This document shows positions 48,216 through 56,313 of a DNA stretch of 64,000 nucleotides, one piece after another (position 1 is the stretch's first letter; each line of letters starts with the position of its first letter). The notes below the pieces were generated by a model. That model made no database searches. It saw only the letters and a list, made by a program, of their open reading frames with translations, and was not told the DNA's origin. Made by a program: the position numbers and the translations under genes. The stretch comes from Bacteroidota bacterium (GTDB lineage: Bacteria; Bacteroidota; Bacteroidia; UBA4408), in assembly GCA_016718805.1 (NCBI GenBank), contig JADKCP010000011.1, positions 62,001 through 126,000 on the forward strand, in the 5' to 3' direction.

Positions 48216-48854
48216 TTATACCTTTTGTTCTAGCAAAGGCACAAATTTAAAATTACCATGTGTTGTTTGTTCAAATCCATGTTGATTTCGAATAAGCGAA
48301 ATCATTTGTTGCCCTGAATCATCTCCCACCGGTATTACTAGCTTACCTCCTACTTTTAATTGGGACATTAATGCATCAGGAATTAACGGAGCGCCTGCTG
48401 TTACTATAATTTTATCGTAAGGTGCAAAAGGTGGAATGCCTTTATAACCATCCCCATAAAAAAACTTGGCACTATAACCTAATGTGGGTAAAAAAACTTT
48501 TGTTTTGTCGTACAAGGTTTTTTGCCGTTCAATTGTAAATACTTTTGCTCCAAGATGGCATAATACTGCTGTTTGATATCCGCTCCCTGTGCCCACTTCA
48601 AGCACTTTATCCCCTTTTTTTAATTCGAGTAATTCGGTTTGAAATGCTACTGTATACGGGTGTGAAATAGTTTGCTTGGCACCTATTGGAAAGGCCTCAT
48701 CCTGGTAGGCAAATTTTAAAAAAGAACTATCCAAAAATAAATGTCGAGGAATTGCTTCAATAGCTTGCAAAACCTGTTGATTTTTAATGCCTTTGCTTTG
48801 CAACAAAGCAACTAATTGACGGCGAATTCCCTTGTGTTTATAATTATCTTCCAT
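48216..48854 (-). CDS. pcm: Protein-L-isoaspartate O-methyltransferase
   Basis: The protein has 212 residues. The family signature is present: FLDSSFLKFAYQDEAFPIGAKQTISHPY, the SAM-binding EVGTGSGYQTAVLCHLG and KIIVTAGAPLIP. The enzyme methylates damaged isoaspartyl residues so that they can revert to aspartate. It is a single cytoplasmic domain. A -7 promoter element lies 14 nt upstream. Confidence 0.93.
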   Translation of the reverse strand: MEDNYKHKGIRRQLVALLQSKGIKNQQVLQAIEAIPRHLFLDSSFLKFAYQDEAFPIGAKQTISHPYTVAFQTELLELKKGDKVLEVGTGSGYQTAVLCHLGAKVFTIERQKTLYDKTKVFLPTLGYSAKFFYGDGYKGIPPFAPYDKIIVTAGAPLIPDALMSQLKVGGKLVIPVGDDSGQQMISLIRNQHGFEQTTHGNFKFVPLLEQKV

Positions 48855-48868
48855 ACTTCAACTTGCAA

Positions 48869-48876
48869 CAAAAATA
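48869..48876 (-). promoter_or_regulatory. Bacteroidota -7 element (TATTTTTG) of pcm
   Basis: TAnnTTTG match on the minus strand, 14 nt before the ATG at 48854. Confidence 0.45.
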
Positions 48877-48978
48877 TACTTTACCAACTGTTGTAGCTTT
48901 TGATTTTTAATGAAAGAACTAACAAAGCAATGTTATAAAATTAGGTCTACTCTTAAAGAATCAGCATGGTCGAAGGAG

Positions 48979-48986
48979 TACTTTTG
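48979..48986 (+). promoter_or_regulatory. Bacteroidota -7 element (TACTTTTG) of the Gfo/Idh/MocA gene
   Basis: TAnnTTTG match, 23 nt before the ATG at 49010. Confidence 0.5.
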
Positions 48987-49009
48987 ATTCGAATATAAAC
49001 TTAACTAAA

Positions 49010-50004
49010 ATGATACGAATTGGGGTATTGGGTGCAGGACATCTGGGAAAAATTCACATTAAATTGCTAAAAGAGATTCCTCAGTTTGATTTAATTGGAT
49101 TTTTTGATCCTGACGATGAAAATGCAGCAAAAGTTATTACTGAATTTGGTATTAACCGTTACGATTCAGTGGATAGTTTGCTCGAAGAAGTTGATGCTGT
49201 TGATATTGTAACACCTACGATTACACACTATAGTTGTGCTGCGAAGGCACTTAAGAAATCGAAGCATATTTTTATAGAGAAACCGATTACTAATACCATA
49301 AAAGAAGCTAAAGCCTTGATTGATTTGGCTAGAGAAGCCAATGTAAAAGTACAAGTTGGTCATGTTGAACGATTTAACCCCGCATTTACGGCAGCTTTGC
49401 CTTATTGTTCCAATCCTATGTTTATTGAAACGCATCGATTGGCTCAGTTTAACCCACGTGGTACTGATGTTTCGGTGGTTCTCGATTTAATGATACATGA
49501 CTTGGATATTATATTGAGCGTAGTAAATGCCAATGTTAAAAAAATAAGTGCCAGTGGGGTTGCAGTTGTTAGCGATACTCCGGATATTGCCAATGCCCGC
49601 TTAGAGTTTGATAATGGATGTGTAGCTAATTTGACTGCCAGCCGTATCTCTATGAAAAACATGCGTAAAACGCGCTTCTTTCAAAAAGATGCATACATTT
49701 CGGTTGACTTTTTAGAAAAGGAAGCAAATATTGTTCGATTGAAAAATGTGGAAGGAGAACCCGATCCTTTATCAGTAACCATTGATTTAGGTAAAGGAAA
49801 AGGACATAAACAAATCTATTTCGATAGCCCTAAACCCTTGCCGGTGAATGCAATAAAAAAGAATTAGAAACTTTTTATGAAGCTATTGTAAACGATACAA
49901 CACCGGTTGTTAGTATTGACGACGGATACAAAGCATTAGATGTTGCTTATAAAATTATAAATAAGCTAAAATTTCCAAACGATTTATCCGATAGCTCACA
50001 ATAA
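49010..50004 (+). CDS. Gfo/Idh/MocA-family oxidoreductase, interrupted by a one-base frameshift near the 3' end
   Basis: The first frame (49010-49867, 285 aa) has the N-terminal Rossmann motif GVLGAGHLGKIH, the conserved EKPITNT and GHVERFNPA segments, and most of the C-terminal beta domain, then stops early. The sequence continues in the next frame to TAA at 50002-50004 with ELETFYEAIVNDTTPVVSID and a typical terminal helix (GYKALDVAYKI). Adding one A to the A6 run at 49855-49860 restores NAIKKELETFYEAI and a protein of about 331 residues. Relatives include UDP-N-acetylglucosamine 3-dehydrogenase-like and MviM-type enzymes. The substrate is undetermined. Confidence 0.8.
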
Positions 50005-50056
50005 ATAGCAATATTTGCCGTTTGATTTTTTTTAACGCTATTTTAAAATCGGTTGA

Positions 50057-50956
50057 ATGTTGAAATTTTACCCGGGAAGAAATTTTATAATTCTTGTATC
50101 TTTTTGTATTTCAGTAGTTTCGTGTAGTAAATTCGATAAGGAAGAGCCTATTCCTGCCTATATTTCAATTCCTTCAATTAAACTTACTATAGCCGATACA
50201 CTAAAACCTACTCAAGGATCGGCTTCTGAAAACATCGTAGATGCTTGGATATTTTTAGACGATAAACTTCAGGGTGTATATGAATTACCTGCCAAATTTC
50301 CGGTTTTGAAGGAAGGTACATATACTTTAAAAGTAAAACCCGGAGTGAAACAAAATGGAATTGGCAGCACCCGTCCTATTTATCCTTTTTATACTGAATA
50401 CACACAAACAATCAATTTAATTCCTGAAGAAATTATTGAAGTTGCTCCGGTAGTAGAGTACCGTTCATACACTAAATTTGTATGGATAGAAGATTTTGAA
50501 AAAACTACATTTTCATTAACTGCAACTTTAAACAACGATACTACTTTTAAAACTACCGCTAATCCTCAATTAAGTCTTCCTGAAGATGGTAAATGCTTGC
50601 AAGCGTTTTTAGATGACCAACACCTGGTTTTTGAATATAAATCGAAAAATGCCTTCGAATTAAACACCAATGGTTCGCCGGTATTTTTTGAACTCAATTA
50701 TAAAACAAATTCTCCCATTTATATTGGTTTCATTGCTAACTCAGCTACCAGTACTGTAACACAGCCCTTGGTTACTATTAATCCAAGTTACAACGACACA
50801 CAAGGTTTAGTTTGGAAAAAGATGTATGTTAACTTAACCGACTTTATTGGAGATTATTATCAGTACGATAACTTTAATATGATAATTCGAGTTGCTAAAT
50901 CGAGCGATGTAGCACTTACTGAATTTTATTTAGATAACTTAAAACTAGTGCAGTAA
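50057..50956 (+). CDS. Uncharacterised lipoprotein beside a sugar transferase
   Basis: The protein has 299 residues. The signal peptide ends at a lipobox with Cys23 (SVVSC). The mature part is mostly beta, with PEGA-like segments early (AWIFLDDKLQGVYELPAKF ... GTYTLKVKPGV) and a C-terminal region that ends ALTEFYLDNLKLVQ, resembling a carbohydrate-binding-type jellyroll. It begins 52 nt after the Gfo/Idh gene and is followed 6 nt later by the polyprenyl sugar transferase gene, so it is probably co-transcribed with the latter. A role in envelope polysaccharide is inferred from context only. Confidence 0.7.
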   Translation: MLKFYPGRNFIILVSFCISVVSCSKFDKEEPIPAYISIPSIKLTIADTLKPTQGSASENIVDAWIFLDDKLQGVYELPAKFPVLKEGTYTLKVKPGVKQNGIGSTRPIYPFYTEYTQTINLIPEEIIEVAPVVEYRSYTKFVWIEDFEKTTFSLTATLNNDTTFKTTANPQLSLPEDGKCLQAFLDDQHLVFEYKSKNAFELNTNGSPVFFELNYKTNSPIYIGFIANSATSTVTQPLVTINPSYNDTQGLVWKKMYVNLTDFIGDYYQYDNFNMIIRVAKSSDVALTEFYLDNLKLVQ

Positions 50957-50962
50957 TATTAT

Positions 50963-52384
50963 ATGTCGAAAAACGCTTACCGTATACTTTACATTTTATT
51001 TGATTTACTGGCGGCCGCAATATCGTGGAGTAGTTTTTTTGTATTTCGAAAATTAACCATAGAGCCTATAAAATATGGCTTTACTGTTCCCATAACCTTT
51101 TCGTCTAAGTTTTATTTTGCTTTGATGTTGGTACCCTTGTTTTGGATAATCTTGTATTCAGCAACCGGAACTTACAAAAATGTATTTCGAAAATCGCGAT
51201 TAGGAGAATTAGGGCAAACCTTACTAATAACCCTAATTGGAGTTATTATTTTATTTTTTGTGTTGTTGTTGGACGATGAGATATATTCTTACAAAACTTA
51301 TTATTATTCATTTATAGCTTTATTCTTAATTCATTTTTTTGCGACCTATTTTTTTCGGTTTATTATCTCCACCAATATCGTTCACAAAATCCATAATCGT
51401 AAAATTGGATTTAATACCATTATTGTCGGGAGCAACGAAAATGCGTGGAATTTATACGAAGAGTTGCAAGCACAACGAAAATCGTCGGGTAATAAATTTG
51501 TTGGATTTGTTACTGTTGAGAATAAAAATGGGAAGAGCCATTTACTCATGCAAAAATTGAATCATTTGGGTGAATACAAAGGCTTAAAAAAACTGATTGA
51601 TGAGCACAAAGTAGAAGAAGTAATTATTGCTATTGAAAGCGCTGAACACGAATTTATTGGGCGAATAATAAATGAGCTCGACGATAGTAATTGCATCATA
51701 AAAGTAATTCCCGACATGTACGATATATTATCGGGATCGGTAAAAATGACTTCCATATTTGGAGCTGCACTGATTGAAATATCAAGGAATATAATGCCTA
51801 CTTGGCAATTTTATTTGAAGCGATTAATGGATATAGGAGTTTCTTTATTTGCGCTTGTGTTGTTATCACCGGTTTATCTTATTGTGGCAATAATTATTAA
51901 ATCTACTTCCAAAGGCCCTGTGTTTTATAGTCACGAAAGGATTGGAATACATGGTAAGCCATTTAAAATTCATAAGTTCAGATCGATGTTTACCGATGCT
52001 GAAAAAAATGGACCAACACTAAGCAGTAAGAGCGATTCGCGCATTACACCCTTTGGCAGATTTATGCGCAAGGTACGTTTAGATGAAATTCCGCAATTTT
52101 GGAATGTACTCACTAACGATATGTCGCTGGTTGGACCGCGTCCGGAAAGGCAATTTTTTATCGATCAAATAGTTCAAAAAGCTCCACATTATAAGCATTT
52201 ACATAAGGTTCGACCCGGAATTACTTCTTGGGGACAGGTTAAGTATGGCTATGCCGAAAATGTAGATCAAATGATTGAACGCCTCAAGTACGATATCTTA
52301 TACATCGAAAACATGAGTCTTGCTGTTGATATTAAAATTATGATTTATACAGTATTGATTGTAGTGCAAGGAAGAGGAAAATAG
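50963..52384 (+). CDS. Exopolysaccharide-type polyprenyl glycosylphosphotransferase
   Basis: The protein has 473 residues. Four to five N-terminal membrane helices, a Rossmann-like cytoplasmic middle (TIIVGSNENAW) and a C-terminal bacterial sugar-transferase domain (about 285-473) are seen, the last with KRLMDIGVSL, RIGIHGKPFKIHKFRSM, VRLDEIPQFWNVL and SLVGPRPER. This architecture is that of WbaP/WcaJ-like enzymes, which transfer a hexose-1-phosphate to undecaprenyl phosphate to start polysaccharide assembly at the inner membrane. No further glycosyltransferases follow, so the rest of the pathway lies elsewhere. Confidence 0.92.
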   Translation: MSKNAYRILYILFDLLAAAISWSSFFVFRKLTIEPIKYGFTVPITFSSKFYFALMLVPLFWIILYSATGTYKNVFRKSRLGELGQTLLITLIGVIILFFVLLLDDEIYSYKTYYYSFIALFLIHFFATYFFRFIISTNIVHKIHNRKIGFNTIIVGSNENAWNLYEELQAQRKSSGNKFVGFVTVENKNGKSHLLMQKLNHLGEYKGLKKLIDEHKVEEVIIAIESAEHEFIGRIINELDDSNCIIKVIPDMYDILSGSVKMTSIFGAALIEISRNIMPTWQFYLKRLMDIGVSLFALVLLSPVYLIVAIIIKSTSKGPVFYSHERIGIHGKPFKIHKFRSMFTDAEKNGPTLSSKSDSRITPFGRFMRKVRLDEIPQFWNVLTNDMSLVGPRPERQFFIDQIVQKAPHYKHLHKVRPGITSWGQVKYGYAENVDQMIERLKYDILYIENMSLAVDIKIMIYTVLIVVQGRGK

Positions 52385-52420
52385 ATAAAGTATTAAGTTC
52401 TCGCTATTGATTAGCTTTTA

Positions 52421-53683
52421 CTATTTGTCCAACCAATGCACAATGTTCAATAACAACTTGTAGTTGTTTTTTGCTTTGGGTGAATTCATTCCTACTTTAA
52501 AAAAACTTAAACCAGCGCCTAATTGCCCTGAAAACATAGCAGCTTCGCCAAATACTACCAATTTACCTTTTCCATAATTCATATACGCACCTTGTGAATA
52601 TCCAACAATTTCTTCGGGTACACAATTTGCAAAATCGTTGTGAATTTTAGGCGAGTAGAGGGCAAATGATTCATTGAAACTTAGTATTGATTTTGCTGAA
52701 TCGGGTATTTTAAAAGCCTGTCCTGTAAAGGTAACTATAGAGTCAACGTATTCTGTAGAAGTAGTTCCATTCGTTATTTCATTCGCTAGAAGCATGCTGT
52801 TTTCCCTACTGAATAAATCGCTTTTACCTCTTTTCTTTGGGAGGGCTGTACCATCTGTAAACTCAAACCCAAATGCAGTGGCAAGATTTTTTGATGCACT
52901 TGAAAAAGGTGGGTGATCGGCAATTAAAAATAAGGAACCTCCATTTTCAACCCAATGCTTAATAAGTACTATTTCCTGTTCTTCAAATGCCGAATACACC
53001 GGTTGCCCCCAATTGTCAGCATTATTTATGTGAAGCGCATTCGAAATAACCAATATTTTTAGTGGGTTTAACGACTCCTTGCTTAGTTTTTTCGCAAAAG
53101 GTTTAACGGTATATCCATCCTTCTTAAGAATATTCGCAAAGGTGGTGTAAAGACCTGTAGACGTGTGATAATTATTGTGCATTTCATCAATATACACTTC
53201 AGGCCCGGCACCTTGAGCATACTTCGGATGAAATTCTGGAGAGTAATACTTGTCGGGCAAAATATCAGAAAATGGAGAATTAAGTATTACCATAACTAAA
53301 TTTTGATAAACAAAATTTCGATAATTATTGGGTCTGAAATAAGTTGAGGGTAGTTTTTTGTTTAAGTTGAAAAAGTATACAAAAACACCTAATGCCATTA
53401 AGAAATAAATAAGTATTGGAACAATTCCTTGACTAAACATATTCAAATATGGGAGCACAAGTACTATCAAAATCAATACAAAAAACAAAATGTGGTATAC
53501 CTTTCTAACTAGGGTTTTTTCACTTCTTATTTCCTTACTTAAAAAAATAATTAAATACACCAGTATTAGTAAAAAGCTGAATGCAAAGACTATAACATGG
53601 TTAGGAATACTAGCTAATTTGATTAAAAAGGCAATTAGTAAAAGCAGCGTTGGTAAGAAAAATAACTTTTCTGATGTTTTCAT
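52421..53683 (-). CDS. Membrane protein with a GATase1-like/DUF4350-type domain
   Basis: The protein has 420 residues. Four N-terminal membrane helices (about 8-110) are followed by a soluble domain (about 150-420). LKILVISNALHI, WVENGGSLFLIADHPPF and GKGKLVVFGEAAMFS resemble the ThuA/GATase1-like domain found in DUF4350 proteins, where the catalytic cysteine is usually absent; none is placed here either. Function unknown. It is monocistronic and convergent with the sugar transferase gene. Confidence 0.6.
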   Translation of the reverse strand: MKTSEKLFFLPTLLLLIAFLIKLASIPNHVIVFAFSFLLILVYLIIFLSKEIRSEKTLVRKVYHILFFVLILIVLVLPYLNMFSQGIVPILIYFLMALGVFVYFFNLNKKLPSTYFRPNNYRNFVYQNLVMVILNSPFSDILPDKYYSPEFHPKYAQGAGPEVYIDEMHNNYHTSTGLYTTFANILKKDGYTVKPFAKKLSKESLNPLKILVISNALHINNADNWGQPVYSAFEEQEIVLIKHWVENGGSLFLIADHPPFSSASKNLATAFGFEFTDGTALPKKRGKSDLFSRENSMLLANEITNGTTSTEYVDSIVTFTGQAFKIPDSAKSILSFNESFALYSPKIHNDFANCVPEEIVGYSQGAYMNYGKGKLVVFGEAAMFSGQLGAGLSFFKVGMNSPKAKNNYKLLLNIVHWLDK

Positions 53684-53928
53684 AATGCATCAATTAGTTT
53701 AATAAAATCAGTTTGGTAGTAGTTAAATGGAAATTATTCTTGCATTGAGTATAAAGTTAATACGTGAAATTTAACCAACAAGTTTTTAGTTGAAATATCC
53801 ACAACCTATTTGTACTTATTTGAAAAGTTCATATTATTCAGAACTACCCGGGATTCATTCATTTTGCGTTTGAACAATTTTTTCTTGGTAATAATAGCAA
53901 TAGTGCACTTCATAGCTAAATGTATCAA

Positions 53929-53966
53929 TAAAAAAAGGAGGTAAACACACTGTGCTACCTCCTTTT
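53929..53966 (-). terminator. Intrinsic terminator of htpG
   Basis: A perfect 11-bp stem (AAAAGGAGGTA / TACCTCCTTTT) with a 12-nt loop (53944-53955) and a U-tract on the minus strand. It begins 19 nt after the htpG stop. The remainder of the gap 53684-53985 is AT-rich without other recognisable features. Confidence 0.85.
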
Positions 53967-53985
53967 AAGATTAAAGAAAAAGATA

Positions 53986-55809
53986 TTAAATCAATTCCAA
54001 GCTACGCTTAATAAACTTAGTTAGCTCCTCTCCTTTCAACATTCCTTGCGACAGTAAAGCTAAATCGCTGGTTTGCTTGCTCAGTTTTTTTTGCAAGTCG
54101 CTGTCTTTTTCGTCCAATATTTTCGAAATAATAGGATGGTTGCTATTCACAATCATGTTGTATGTTTCGGGAAATGAACCCATAAAATTCATTCCTCCTC
54201 CACCGGTTGCACTCATGTCTTTCATGCGACGCATAAATTCTGGTTGGGTAATAATCATGGGTTGATCCTTTTCACTTAAACTTTCAAATTGAACCGTAAA
54301 CTTCCCTATTGGTAGTCCCGCCTCAATAATTGGCTTAAGCGTATTTTGTTGCTCTTCGCTTAATTTTGAAGGCATTGCCTCTTCTTTCTTAATCAACTTG
54401 TCGATAGTATCGGCATCAACACGAACGAATGAGCAATTTTGCAATTTCATTTCCAGATGATTCACAAAATGACTATCAAATGGTCCGTCCATTACCAAAA
54501 CATCGTAACCTCTTTCTTTGGCAGTTTCAACAAAGCTGTGTTGTTCAACCGGATTATTGGTGTATAAATGCACCATCTTTTCGTCTTTGTCGGTTTGAGC
54601 AGCTTTAATATGTTGAGCATATTCCTCAATAGTAAAATACTTGTTTTCGGTATTTTTGAATAGAAAAAATTTAGCCGCTTTTTCATAAAATTTTTCTTCC
54701 GAAAGCATACCATACTTAATAAACAAATTAATGTCGTTCCATTTGCTTTCAAAATCGTTGCGATCTTTTTTGAATATTTCTTCCAATTTATCAGCAACTT
54801 TTTTAGTGATATGGGCGCTAATTTTTTTCACGTTTGCATCACTTTGCAAATAGCTGCGACTAACATTTAATGGAATATCAGGTGAATCAATAACACCTTG
54901 CAACAAGGTTAAAAAATCAGGAACAATATTTTCAACCGAATCGGTCACAAAAACTTGGTTGCAATACAATTGAATTTTATCTTTTTGAACTTCAAAATTT
55001 CGCTTAAGTTTTGGAAAAAAGAGTATTCCTGTAAGATTAAAGGGATAATCAACGTTTAGGTGAATATGAAACAAAGGGTCTTCGCTAAAAGGATACAACT
55101 CCTTGTAAAAAGAAGTATAGTCTTCATCCTTTAAATCAACCGGTTTTTTGGTCCATGCCGGCTGTGTATTGTTTATTGCCTTTTTATTGAAAATAATTTC
55201 AACCGGTAAAAATTTGCAGTATTTAGTAAGTAAAGCACTGATTCTTGCTTCTTCTAAGAATTCAAGTGAATCATCAGCAATGTGCAAAATAATATCTGTT
55301 CCCCTGGTTTTCTTAGTATCCTCAACTAAGGTGTAATCTGGACTACCGTCGCATTCCCAACGCACGGGAGTAGAACCTTTAACATGCGATTTGGTAAGTA
55401 TTTCAACCTTGCTCGATACCATAAAGGAGGAATAAAATCCAAGTCCAAAGTGTCCAATAATAGAATTAGCAGCATCAGCTTTGTCTTTGTATTTATTTAC
55501 AAATTCTTCGGCGCCAGAAAAAGCAATTTGAGTAATGTATTTCTCCACTTCCTCGGCGGTCATACCAATACCATTATCACGAATAGTAAGGGTTTTAGCA
55601 TCTTTGTCAAGAACTACTTCTACTTTTAATTTATCGGTATCAGCCTTTGCTTCACCAACTGTTGAAAGCGTTTTGATTTTTTGGCAGGCGTCAACAGCAT
55701 TACTAACTAATTCACGTAAAAATATTTCGTGATCGCTGTAGAGAAATTTTTTAATGATGGGAAATATATTTTCCGTTTGTACATTGATTTTACCGCTTTG
55801 TGTAGCCAT
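53986..55809 (-). CDS. htpG: Molecular chaperone HtpG (Hsp90)
   Basis: The protein has 607 residues. The N-terminal GHKL ATPase domain shows the expected motifs: ELVSNAVDAC, IRDNGIGMT, IGHFGLGFYS. A middle domain and a C-terminal dimerisation domain follow. HtpG is a cytosolic ATP-dependent chaperone that remodels stressed or client proteins. Unlike many genes in the window it has no TAnnTTTG element upstream. Instead, an inverted repeat and a GC-rich palindrome precede it at 55856-55907, compatible with stress-specific control. Confidence 0.97.
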   Translation of the reverse strand: MATQSGKINVQTENIFPIIKKFLYSDHEIFLRELVSNAVDACQKIKTLSTVGEAKADTDKLKVEVVLDKDAKTLTIRDNGIGMTAEEVEKYITQIAFSGAEEFVNKYKDKADAANSIIGHFGLGFYSSFMVSSKVEILTKSHVKGSTPVRWECDGSPDYTLVEDTKKTRGTDIILHIADDSLEFLEEARISALLTKYCKFLPVEIIFNKKAINNTQPAWTKKPVDLKDEDYTSFYKELYPFSEDPLFHIHLNVDYPFNLTGILFFPKLKRNFEVQKDKIQLYCNQVFVTDSVENIVPDFLTLLQGVIDSPDIPLNVSRSYLQSDANVKKISAHITKKVADKLEEIFKKDRNDFESKWNDINLFIKYGMLSEEKFYEKAAKFFLFKNTENKYFTIEEYAQHIKAAQTDKDEKMVHLYTNNPVEQHSFVETAKERGYDVLVMDGPFDSHFVNHLEMKLQNCSFVRVDADTIDKLIKKEEAMPSKLSEEQQNTLKPIIEAGLPIGKFTVQFESLSEKDQPMIITQPEFMRRMKDMSATGGGGMNFMGSFPETYNMIVNSNHPIISKILDEKDSDLQKKLSKQTSDLALLSQGMLKGEELTKFIKRSLELI

Positions 55810-56313
55810 TTGTATAGTTTTAATTTGATATTAAATTTTTGAAGGCCAATCCGCTTTCAATCCTTATGCCAGTCGTGTTTTTATGACATTATGGCAAGGC
55901 GCGCCTTTACCTCACTAAGACATTAATTATTTTTAGAAAACTGTTTGCTAGAATTTGTACTTGTTATGAGAAGTCGACAAGAGTGATAAGCTACATGATT
56001 AGTTGCACTCATCGCATAAGTCAAACAATGAATCCAATTCTTAAATCAACTACACTATTTTAGTTAGATAATTTATTGCTCCATTCTTAAATCCTAATTT
56101 TCAAAACAATATAAAGCAGTGCTGTTCTGAATTGCATTTGAGTAAATTTTTGAATTATATAAAGGAATGAGAAAACTGTAGCTTAAAATTCAATTTGGGA
56201 TTTGTTTTAGATACAGATATAAAATTAAGCCATTAAAAATTACTTACATTAGTTGCAACAAAAATGAGCAGATTGCACTGCGGTGTTATTCGAGCTTTTT
56301 CTGATTTAAGCCT
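55810..56313. other. 504-bp divergent intergenic region between htpG and the SpoIIE-type gene
   Basis: The htpG-proximal part holds the inverted repeat and GC palindrome described separately. The rest, about 400 bp, is AT-rich and shows no tRNA, small reading frame with similarity, or clear promoter motif for the plus-strand gene at 56314. Confidence 0.55.
55856..55907. promoter_or_regulatory. Candidate stress-regulatory element upstream of htpG
   Basis: On the plus strand, TGCCA (55867-55871) and TGGCA (55892-55896) form an inverted repeat with GTC/GAC inside, and AAGGCGCGCCTT (55896-55907) is a perfect 12-bp palindrome. On the minus strand TGGCATAAGGATTGAA has GG and G(A) 12 nt apart, close to the -24/-12 pattern of sigma-54 but without the invariant C. 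The binding factor is not known. Confidence 0.4.
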
